Source of the DNA: Haliclona indistincta
Taxonomy: Eukaryota > Porifera > Demospongiae > Haplosclerida > Chalinidae
Assembly (NCBI GenBank): GCA_964017065.1
Contig: OZ024789.1
Span: forward strand, 5,411,254-5,475,253
Direction: 5' to 3'
Length of the DNA: 64,000 bases
Shown: piece after piece, positions 49,112 to 59,314 of the stretch
Layout: every line of letters starts with the position of its first letter
How positions within the stretch are numbered: the first letter of the stretch is position 1
Notes under the pieces: model-generated
The model's input: the letters and a program-made list of their open reading frames with translations, nothing else
Databases searched by the model: none
Told to the model about the DNA's origin: nothing
Position numbers and translations under genes: made by a program

Positions 49112-51981
49112 CTAGGTTGTAAGCTCTCTTTGCTTTTATGGAATGCACGTAGTCTTGTGAATAAAATTGACCAATTTCAATCTGTTGTGTATGCTGGTGA
49201 TTTTGACATTATCTGTATAACTGAAACATGGCTGACTGATGCTGTAAGTAGCTCTGAGCTTCTTTCTAATTATTGTGTGTATCGTCGAGACAGAGGTAGC
49301 CGTGGTGGTGGTGTGCTGATTGCTGTTAAGATTTCAATTGCTTCTCGGCTTTTTTGCATTGGTGATTCCTTTGAAATGGTCACTGTTTTTCTTGAAACTC
49401 GTCCTCGTTTATTGCTCTCATGTCTGTACATTCCTCCTAACTGTTCAACTGAGTATCAAAACTTGGTTCTTCAATTCTTAGCTACTTTTGGAAATGATTT
49501 AAATTCATTTGTAGTTGGTGACTTCAATTTATCTGATATTGACTGGGAGACACAACATGCAACTTCTTCATTTTCTCAAGAAATATGTAAATGTTTTTGT
49601 TTGCATAATTTTGTTCAGTTGGTTGATAGCCCGACTCATCAGTCAGGGTCTATCCTTGATCTTGTTTTTACTAATGTTCAAAGTAGGGCTACTGATATCA
49701 TTGTATCATCTAATCTTCCTTTGTTTCTGATCATTTTCCTATTATTGTTGGTATTCTGTTGAGTCCTGTTAATTCTGTTTCTTCTGTCAAACCTAAATTA
49801 AATTTCTTTCAATGTGATTTTGTTGCTTTTTCTGATCATTTAACTGATTTGCTTTCTGTATATGATCTATTTTCTTTTGATCGTCTGGAAATATCTTGGC
49901 TAGCATTAAAAAACGCTATCACTCAGTGCATTTCACTCTTTGTGCCTAGTTCCACTGTCTCTAGCGACAATCTGCCTCGTTGGTTTAATGCCTCAGTACG
50001 ACATCAACACAATAAAGTCCGGACTCTTCGCAAACGTGTCAAAACTCACTCTTTCTTATCCCAGAAACTTGAGTCAATGGAGAATGAACTTCAAAAGCTT
50101 GTCTTGTCTGCTAAAGAAAGTTATCTCACTGACCTAACTGTTTCATTCAAGAGTGATCCTCACAAGCTCTATTCTTATCTCAAGCAAATGACTGACGATG
50201 GCTCTGGACCTAGTGTTTTGTGTCATAATGGCAGGTTGATTTATGATCCCGCTGTCAAGGCTACTTTATTTAATGAGTATTTTCACTCAGTCTTCACTTC
50301 TAGTGACTTTTGTCTTCCTTCTTTTGATTCCTTCTCAGCTCCTGCTTTTCCATGTATTTCTGAGTTGTCTCTTGATTCTAGTGAAGTCTATACTACTCTT
50401 GTCCAGCTTGACATCACTAAGGCCATGGGACGTGATGATCTTCATCCATCTATCTTTAAGTATTGTGCTGATATTCTCTCTGATTCAATTACTTGTTTAT
50501 TTAACTGGTCTCTTGAATACTCTGTTCTTCCTCCTGAATGGAAAGTTCACAAAATATGTCCGATACATAAAAGTGGGGATAAAAGTCTAGTTACCAACTA
50601 TAGGCCTATTTCTCTTCTCTGTATCATATCTAAGGTGCTTGAGAAGGTTGTTTTTAATCACGTCATTCAATATGTGGGTCACAAGTTATCAAGTCGTCAG
50701 TTTGGCTTTATGAAGGGCAGATCATGCTTGTCCCAACTTCTCAGTTCATATGCACAGGTTTACCAAGATTTAGACAACGGTACTAAAGGCGTTGATGCAC
50801 TTTTCCTTGATTTTACTAAGGCATTTGACTCTGTACCGCATAATGAACTCTTGTTTAAGCTTTGGAAAATTGGAGTCACTGGCAAGCTATGGCATTGGTT
50901 TAGAGCATATCTTTCCAATAGAGAACACTATGTGGTTGTGGAAAATGCCAAGTCTTCGTTGCTCCCCGCGGTCTCAGGTGTTCCACAAGGTAGCATCCTT
51001 GGCCCACTGCTGTTTCTGATCTATATTGATGATTTACCCGTGCATATTGTTCATTCTGAAAGTTATTTATTTGCTGATGATGTCAAGCTTTTCAAATCTA
51101 TCTGTGACTCTAACTCTTTACAACAAATGTCTGTTGATCTTTCTTGTTTGAATGACTGGTGCGAAACCTGGAAACTCAAACTTAACTGTCGCAAATGTGC
51201 TCACTTGCGTTTTTCATTCTCACGTAAGTCTAAAGAGCTGTGTGAACCTGCAATGTATTCTGTGGGTAGCTCAGTTATTGCCACTGTTGGTCAACAGAAG
51301 GACTTAGGCATTATTGTTACTAATGATTTGTCCTGGAGCTGTCATTACAGTAAAATCTGTAAGAATGCTTATTCTTCTCTTCACTTAATCAAGAGAGTAC
51401 TTCCTGCTACATCTTCGGTCTTGCTAAAGAAACGCTTATATATCTCAATAGTTCGATCACATTTCGCATATTGCCCACAGCTTTGGAAGCCTTTTCATGC
51501 TAAAGACATTCTTAACCTTGAAAGAGTTCAGAGAAGAGCAACTAAGTATCTTTTGAATGACTATGTTATTGACTACAAATCAAGATTGCGCCAACTAAAT
51601 ATCCTACCACTCTCTCTCTGGTTTGACCTCAGAGACATAATGTTTTTAATCAAATGCCTGCAAAACAATAATGAAGACAATTTTAATATCTATGACTATG
51701 TTAAGTTCACCTCAGGCCGCACAAGATCGTCTGGGGTGAAGCTTGCGATTAATTATACTAGAACTTCATCCTATAGACATTTTTATTTTAATCGTATTGT
51801 TTTAATTTATAATGCAATTAGTTCTGTTGTAAATTTATCTGATTCTTATTATACTATTCAATGTAAGGTTGTTTTATTTCTATGGTCTTTTTTTGATTCA
51901 CACTTCAATCCATACGATACATGCTCTTATCACCTTGTCTGTCCCTGTAATTCATGCCATTCTTCAGGTTTTTATATTTAG
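49112..51981 (+). pseudogene. LINE ORF2: AP endonuclease and reverse transcriptase, frameshifted
   Basis: The endonuclease part (to about 49727) shows WNARSLVNK, ITETWL, RGGGVLIAV, VVGDFNLSDIDW and SILDLVFTN. The closing SDH motif is in another frame (TCTGATCATTTTCC), which places a one-base shift near 49728. The reverse transcriptase part (49759-51981) shows NYRPISLLCIISK, FLDFTKAFDSVPH, GVPQGSILGPLLFLIYIDDL, the catalytic FADD box and KDLGIIV. These are the usual motifs for target-primed reverse transcription. No RNase H domain is seen after them. Confidence 0.9.
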
Positions 51982-52210
51982 ATTAGTGTAGATTTATAAT
52001 GTTTCTGTGTTTTTGTTTTTGTTTGTTTTTGGCTCTACATGAATTTGTAGGTGTCCTTCAGCAGTTAATTTGCCTCAATTAATCCGTTTCCTGTATTTAC
52101 TTTCTGTTTATTATGCTGCTGTAAAGTCTGATAATAATAATAATAATAATATGATAAGGTACACCAGAAACGTTTTACAGAATATAATTGCCTATTGCCT
52201 AGTTATTATT

Positions 52211-53004
52211 GGGGCGAGCCTGAGCGAGCCCCACATTGATTGGCACAATGGCCCACGCGGCGGGGAATCTGTCACGGGGTAGCGTTTGTCGTTTTCAATG
52301 TTCCCGATAACTAGGAAACGCCCTTTTTAGCACGTGCGCACATTAGAATTGGCGCTTGGTTTCAAACAAGATACCTGGCATTCTGGCAATGATGCAGATG
52401 ACTCAGGACGACAACAACAGAGATCAGAGACACATAAAAAGCAACAACATTACACGACAAGGCCGCTACCAGAAAGCGACGACGAGAGGCAGAGTCACCC
52501 GATCAACGTGGAAGCGGACGACTGGAGCGACAAAATACATGACAAAAGGAATATCAAAGGGCCTACCGGAGACGCCGGCGGAAAGCAGTAGCTACAACAG
52601 AGCAAACAGTAACTTAGGTACGTCTAATGAGCTCGTGTGTGATAGCAGTAGAGCCTGCAGTGAGTGAGGAGACCGAGGAACCATGCCCTATTCATCACAT
52701 CTTCCGGTACATTGTTCCCATGACGCCTAGGCAAGGAACACACTCAGCAAGAGATAGTTGGAGGAAGTGCGCCATATCTGCACTGATTCGATTCTATTCA
52801 CCATCAACAAACCCATTAGTGCCGGTTAAATATAAACATTATAGCACAAAAATCTGTGGTGAAACTGGTGTTCACATAAATTTAATACAGACTTATCTAC
52901 TAAAATCTGGACTCACCACATAGACTAACCTGGTGCAAATATAATAATAAGTATTATGTTATACACTAACAAGGCTAAATTATATCAATGCTCAGGCTCG
53001 CCCC
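52211..53004. mobile_element. 794-base DNA element with 15-base TIRs
   Basis: GGGGCGAGCCTGAGC at 52211-52225 and GCTCAGGCTCGCCCC at 52990-53004 are perfect inverted ends. The flanks join sequence that is contiguous after the parent PUS7 gene (about 30540). ORFs of 85-103 codons overlap inside but show no transposase motif. The superfamily is not recognised. Confidence 0.75.
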
Positions 53005-53204
53005 TGCCATTCCATGAATGTACTAGTTATAATCGCTATTTGTACCAGCTCCAGGAGTGATTAAAAGTTTTTGAAGGCGTGGCATGTTTACAGTTTACAC
53101 GTGAGCTTGTAGTTGTCACCAAACTTGATTAATTTCCTGGAACTCAGCAACGTTGTTTAGCAGCTATACGTATGTACCACTAGGCAGTGCTTAGATAGTT
53201 CATA

Positions 53205-56157
53205 ATGTCTGGAGACCCCAGCCAGAGAACAGGTGAGTGTGCTCAACTACAGAAGCTGTGGTACGGTTCAACACACTGACTCTATCCATAGTTGCTGATG
53301 ACAACACTGCTGTGTACCATGTGTTCCGTGAACACTTTTATCAACTTGTGGAGGCAATGGGGACTAGTCCAACAGCACTGATACCAGTCCTCTACTCTAA
53401 ACAACTGATCAGTTACACTGATAAGATCAACCTCACTGGTGTTGGTGATTTCGACAAGGCCATAAAGTTACTAAATGCAGTGGAGACTAAAATGAAGGCT
53501 GAGCCCAGAGCAGCTCGAGTGGTGAGAGAATTGTGTGAGGCAGTGAATGATCACCCTGCGCTGAGACTTGTTGCTGTTAGGATCACAACAGCACTAGGTG
53601 AGTGGAACTAGTCTTATTGTGCAACATTCTTCCATCTGGCACCCCTCCAGATCAACCTGCCTCCAATATTACAGTACCTGTGGTTCCTACATCACACACT
53701 CCGCTCGTCCAGAGGTACATCGACTACCTCAAGGATCGCTTCATCAACAAATCACCACTACTGAAGGAAAAAGTACTGAAGGTCCGACCAAAAGAGTTCA
53801 TTCACCTTAACCTGGTCAGCAATGAAGCCCAAGAGGAGGAGGAAGAGGTAAAGAGTCAGTGCCTCTTGCTACAGCTCCGTGGAGACGTTGCTGCTATAAG
53901 GAAGAAAAGGAGGCCAATGGAGATGGAGGACATTGGTATCAGTAAGGACCAATCAGTAGCAAAACACATTTTGGTAGAAGGTAGCCCGGGAATAGGAAAG
54001 ACAATGTTCTCTTGGGAGCTTTGTCGCCAATGGGCAGAGGGCAAGATGCTACAAGATAGGAATATCGTTTTAATGTTACAGCTGCGTAGTAAGCGCGTGC
54101 GAGAGGCAAAGAATCTGTCCGATCTTTTCCATCATGATAACGAGAGTATCAAACAAGAGGTTTTGGAGCACATAACCTCGGTAGATGGTAGAGGTGTGTT
54201 TCTAGTGCTTGAAAGATACGATGAGTTAACAGAAGATCAGAGAGCAGAAGGCAGCATATTGAATCAGCTTCTGATAGGAGAGTGTCTGCCAAAAGCATCG
54301 ATTATGGTGACCAGTCGGCCACTAGCCAGTGATAGATTGTGTCCAGAGTTTAAGGAAAGCGTTGATCAACACATAGAAATAGTGGGATTCAATGACGAGG
54401 ATATAAAATCATACATGGAAAGTGCATGTCAAAGATTAAAGCAGCCCCAGGTATTGGCCGACCTGTTATCGTACATATCTTCCAACCCATTTGTGTCCTC
54501 TATGATGTATATCCCTCTTCAATGTGCTATGCTCACTGCCCTGTACATTGAGAAATGGCAAAAGAGGGGCGGCAGTCTTCATGCTCCCACTACTCTGACA
54601 CAGCTTTACACAGACCTACTGCTCAGCTCGTTGATTCGCTACATGAGGGATCATCCGATCTACAGTAAATGTGAAATGACTGCAATCACACAACTGACAG
54701 ACTTGCCCTCAGAGGTACAGGAACAGGTTAGGAAGCTGTCCGAGCTAGCAGCAAAGGGTCTGGAGAACAGACAGTTTATATTCAATAGCATTCCGTGTGA
54801 TCATATGGGTCTGATGCAAAGTACGGAGGAGGAGTTAGTAATTGGCAGCTCAGTGTCTTACTGTTTTTTACACCTCACCCTACAGGAATATTTGGCCGCC
54901 TTGCACTGGTCTGGAATGGGCCCAGAGGATTTGGTTAGACTGGTTAGTGAGACGAGCTTGTTTCCTCTTGACACACTTGTTAAGGATGGGATTACTGAAG
55001 CAACACATTACCATTGGCCAGCTCTTTACTTTCTTTCTGGTCTCTCTTCAATTCCAACTGAGCTATTGAAAGGATGCCTTACAGCAGCTCACACAAAATT
55101 AAAAGATGATTGGGTACAATACACCTTAAAGAAAATCCCAAGCTTGTTGCCTGTTTTCTCAGCATCTGTTGGAGCCAAGTATAATCCTTATTTCTTTCAA
55201 CTACTGTTTGAATCGCAGTCTCGTGAACTGGTTGCTGAGTTATTTATTGAGGATTCGCGATCGATTAGTCCCATGAGTACTAATCCACTTGAATGCTTCG
55301 TTACTGCCTGGTGTGTTGCCAACAGTAGTCCCGAGTCACGATGGCATGTTCGCTTTGGGGATGTGTTGGTTTTAGAAAAGTTTGTTGAAAATTTTAAAAG
55401 ATTTGGTTGTTGCTCAACTGAAAGAGAGCATGGTAAAATTGCAGAGGTTTTTGTCGGAGATTGTAAATTTCAAGCTGCCCGTTGGAAAGCTTTACTGTCA
55501 ATTTTTCCATGTGTAGAATATCTACGTTTGTGCAGAATTCTTGTTACTGATGTAACACACTTTGAGCCCTTGCTATCCAATGTACACAAATTTGCCTCAT
55601 TGAAAGGATTGGAGATACGGGTTAAAGGTGATGTTTGTGTATTACCAGCAGTGACTATACCGCCACAGCACTGCCCATCACTCTTCGAACTTACACTTTC
55701 TGGTACAGCAAGCTTGTTTCTGCTTCAATGCTTTGCTTTGCCTAATATCAACACACTGACTACACTAGTATGTCCGCTGCCAACTATCTCTTCCAATCTC
55801 AGTAGTTTCTGTGCTTGCCTGGGCCAAACCGCCAGTCTCAAGCTGTTAATAATAACGTACACTGATGTAACTACTTGTGAAGCCAAGGAATTGGCTAGTG
55901 CTCTGGAGAAGAATAGGTCACTTGAAGTCTTGGGATTTAAGGCTGACTCAGTGACAATCACTGATGAAGCTGATAGAATAATTGGAAAAGTATTGAGTAG
56001 CCGCCCATCAATAAAAAAGATTTTTTTTTTAAATGATGGCTCCCCCATCGATATAAAGCTAGCTTTGGGCGAGAGTCTATTAACGAGAAGTATCGAAGAA
56101 GATGAGGAGTTACAGCAAAAAATATTGGCCTTCAAGTTGTCTCTTGAACAACAATAA
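53205..56157 (+). CDS. NLR-3: death-fold, NACHT, LRR protein
   Basis: Exons 53205-53232, 53292-53597 and 53651-56157 give 946 residues with all phases closed. The domain order is the same as NLR-1: death-fold exon (VFREHFYQLVEAMG, FDKAIKLLNAVE), NACHT with GSPGIGKT, sensor MVTSRPLAS, LHLTLQEYLAALHW and C-terminal leucine-rich repeats (ASALEKNRSLEVLGFK). Walker B reads FLVLERYDEL, with Arg where the paralogues have Gly. The spacer has an acidic run (QEEEEEVKS). Intron 2 is only 53 bases, against 571 or more in the other copies, and contains no MITE. The frame stays open through that intron, so a retained-intron transcript would still encode NACHT-LRR without a shift. Its upstream region pairs with that of NLR-1. 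It is likely functional. Confidence 0.92.
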
Positions 56158-56925
56158 TCCTTGTACTAATACTAATCAAGTATAGTAAGAATACCTAATA
56201 AAAATTTCAGTAGTAATCTTAGTCTGTTTCTTGTACGTTATGGTCTCTCAAACACACACTATTGCTATGGACTCATTATCAATACTATCATCTCATAATT
56301 ATAACACTTTCCCTTCTCCCTACTTCTATAAAAAAATATTTTTCCAAACTCTACATGTACCAATAATTGTCAGTCAACAAACTCTGTATAATTATTTTTG
56401 CAGTTTACTACTGTACACATGACCAAGTTACAATTATTTCATTATAAATAATAATTATTTATAAACTACCATTATAATAGTATTGTATGCATTGTTATAA
56501 GTGTTAAAATAAATTGTTGTTTTAGTCCGTTATCGACAGCGGTGGTTATTAAAGTGATGAGAATTTGATAAATAAGTCATTGTTGGTGATAGGATGCCGG
56601 CCTGGGAGATTATGTAGGCACACTGTGGGAGAGAGAGATGAGTGATTAAGTATCTGTTAGCGGTGTACCTATTTCAAGTCCAAGTAAGAGACTGACGACC
56701 TCTTCAAAGAACCTTTGCACAGCTATAAATTATTATATAATGACACTTTAAGTCTTCAGAGTTCCAAAACAGTGCTAAGAAGTTGAATTATGCAGGCTTT
56801 AGGGATAATAGTAAAGTCATAAAAGATCCAGAAAAATAAACAGTAGTATTAGAATTCTTCCAAAGACTGCTTGTGAGTATATTCACCCGAAGACTGCTTG
56901 TGAGTAAAAACTAGTATTGTATGTG
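56158..56925. other. 3' flank of NLR-3
   Basis: Homologous to the NLR-1 flank, with AATAAAAATTT near 56200 as a probable polyadenylation signal. No gene is seen. Confidence 0.5.
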
Positions 56926-56931
56926 TGTTGC

Positions 56932-57177
56932 TTACTCGTGTTGTGTAGCTGTACTAGTAGTGGTTAGCTGTTCATCTGATGATGGAACAGCGCCAGCAGA
57001 GTAATGGTCACCATTTTCTTCAACTCCTTCTCCGTCGTGTCTTGCTACACTATGCTGCTTGTCTTCTTGAATTATTAATGGTGCTTTGTTCAGTTGTGAA
57101 GTGCCATAAAAAATGTGCAGTGAAGCTTCACTAATAGACACCACTATGATCAATATTAACAAGGCTTTAAAATACAT
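56932..57177 (-). CDS. Small putative secreted protein, 81 residues
   Basis: ATG 57177 to TAA 56932. The first 20 residues (MYFKALLILIIVVSISEAS) form a good signal peptide, followed by a short acidic, Thr/Ser-rich tail (QEDKQHSVARHDGEGVEENG, then LTTTSTATQHE). There is no cysteine and no known domain. A broken homologue lies at the same place after NLR-1 (35041-35285). The two copies differ by an in-frame codon indel and mostly by base substitutions. I do not recognise it. It may be a real small gene antisense to the NLR array, or the terminal exon of a larger one. Confidence 0.4.
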   Translation of the reverse strand: MYFKALLILIIVVSISEASLHIFYGTSQLNKAPLIIQEDKQHSVARHDGEGVEENGDHYSAGAVPSSDEQLTTTSTATQHE

Positions 57178-57699
57178 GTGAATAATTCTTTACCTGTACA
57201 AAGTGTCCGTTATAACATGCATAATGGTTCGGAATGACAGAGTTGCACTGTGGGTCCAAATTTGCACACAAAGTTTTAAACTTCAACACTATAAGTGTTG
57301 CAGCAATGTCGACTGAGCAAGAGACAGCAGTGAATGTATGTAGTTATCAAAGCTGACGGTAAAGAGAGCCAACACTGATCATCCGTGACCTAGTGATGTC
57401 AGTGATGGTGTTCCTCTTCTCATCAATACACCTGTCAGATGCTCTGGATAACAAGACCAGGAAAATTACATTTAACAGGCATCTGCTATAGAGTAGTAAC
57501 TCAGTGGTATTTTGTGTACAGTATTTCACTCAATTAAGACTATATATAGTGTCTGCTTAGACCAATAACTCATAAAGCATAACAAGGTCAAGATCACTAA
57601 AAGTGCTCTTTGTCTCGATATATATATAAAAGACACAGCATTGCATGAATCATAGTGTTAACTGCATAAGTCTGCATGGATCAATTATTAATAGGATAC

Positions 57700-58680
57700 T
57701 CACTGTCAGGAAGATAATGACCTCTAAAGAGTATTCATCTCTACTCTCATTTGCAAAAGAATATTTTTTGCCAGACAGTATACACAGAGTCATGCAAGTG
57801 AGAGACAATCATGAGTATGCATATTGAGTATGTATTACTGTCAACTTATTTGCAGAGACTTTAATTTGCTCTGCCTGCCAAAGCTACTGGAAAATGATCG
57901 TGAAACCAAAGGATGTAAATTGTCAATTTTACTTTTAAAATTAATAATAATAGTTCAAGTGACTCAACTGATAAACCTTGTACATCTGCATGGATAGACA
58001 AACTATTTGTACTTTCTATAGGTTATGTATGAAAGTAATTGAGTACAATGATGTGGCTGTTCCATTCAATTGGCACAATCTGACACAGAGATTTTATAGG
58101 GAAAAGTGCATTCACCATTATATTATGCTGTTGCAAATGACACTTCCGGTAGAACAGCACACACACACACACAAACTCACATGCACGAACACACAATTTA
58201 AGTTGTGAGCACCCACCGTGAGCACCGGTTGTTAAGAGCACATGCACTTTGTCCAAGAAACCAGAAATGTGGATTGTGCATGTGCTGCGAGCCTTCAGTG
58301 TCTAACAAACATCCATTAAAGCAAGTTTGGTGATGCATGGTATAAAACCCATTTTTGTTTGTAATAAGAGGTCATAGCACGCTAGATTAGTTTCAGACCC
58401 ACATTCACATACTCAAGCTCAGTTGATGCCTACCAGTACTGTGCATCTAATATGAACTAGTGCTGTCCCACTATAGATGACAGACTAACTGCCCTCAAGG
58501 TGGAGTTCTCTCTCCCTTCCTCCTCATATACGCTACCATGGCGCTGAGAGAGGTGACAAAACTAGACACATCAGCTCACTACCAAGCAAACCTCAATGAT
58601 CCATCAGATAACAAAGAGAAAGACCAGGATGATAGCAATGAAGACGATTATGAAGAATTAGCTTTACATGTAACTCAATT
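57700..58680 (+). pseudogene. PUS7 3' fragment (exons 15-18) before NLR-4
   Basis: Sister of the fragment at 36340: the same relics of exon 15 (near 57740), 16 (57860), 17 (58021-58150) and 18 (58478 onward). In exon 18 two extra bases (CATATACGC for CATACGC) shift the frame, and the stop codon is replaced by the 41-base palindromic insert at 58681. Confidence 0.85.
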
Positions 58681-58721
58681 ATCATTGCCGATCGGCAATG
58701 ATATGTAGGGATGACCTCGAA
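58681..58721. repeat. 41-base palindromic insert at the PUS7 exon 18 stop
   Basis: Exact reverse complement of 40501-40541. In the sister copy (37270-37285) the flanking sequence is continuous, so this is a clean insertion. Confidence 0.85.
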
Positions 58722-59314
58722 TTATTATAATAATGTTGTAAATTGAAGAGTTGTATTGTTTAATATTCTGATAGTTATTTTACTCTATTGCTGTTATATA
58801 CATAGCAGGACTGTACTGAATTTTATTGGAGCAATGGGAGAAGCAAAGGTATAGGTGCACCATTGCAGAAACGATGATGCTTTTATAGTGCACGGAGTAA
58901 ATCACTCAGCCGAGCTCAGTAAGACTGTTAGCTAGTTCAGCTGCTATTATCGCAACACGCAATCTCTGCTCCACCGTCCATAGAGATAAAAAGATAAAAT
59001 CACGTCGTTTAAATTATATGCGGGATTGATGAATAATAATTACTGCCTAAGCCGAATATTCTAAGCTCTAATCTGGCTCTAATTGTAATTATGCAGAAAA
59101 ATTATAAAGGCGTGGCTTATTTACACGTGAAAATAGTGGTCACCATTTTTTGTCAGTAAATTTCAACTTCAGCCTGGAACAGTTTCAACCTTGGCATCTG
59201 TGGAACAAGTGAGTAGGAACTGAATATCAATGTTGTTATGCACTACATACATCTGCTGATCTGCAGCTAGTACGTGTACGTATCAGTAATCAGTGTACAC
59301 CTGCGTGGTTCATC
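58722..59314 (+). promoter_or_regulatory. Upstream region of NLR-4
   Basis: Pairs with 37277-37869 upstream of NLR-2. No gene is seen; it should hold the promoter. Confidence 0.5.

Larger units (their letters stand above)
48013..52148 (+). mobile_element. Non-LTR retrotransposon (LINE, CR1/Jockey-like), 5' truncated
   Basis: It interrupts sequence that is continuous after the parent PUS7 gene (compare 30455-30520). Possible 5-base flanks ATATG lie at 48008-48012 and 52149-52153. It ends in a (TAA)n tail. It has two coding parts. ORF1 has a PHD finger and an L1-ORF1-like domain; ORF2 has an AP-type endonuclease and a reverse transcriptase. There is no RNase H or integrase. The first ORF has no start codon, so the copy is 5' truncated. 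Frameshifts near 48185 and 49728 make it inactive now, but few other lesions suggest a recent arrival. Confidence 0.92.

Noticed and set aside
49940..50590. Alternative-frame ORFs of 65-115 codons inside the LINE
   Set aside because: They are shadows of the reverse transcriptase frame.
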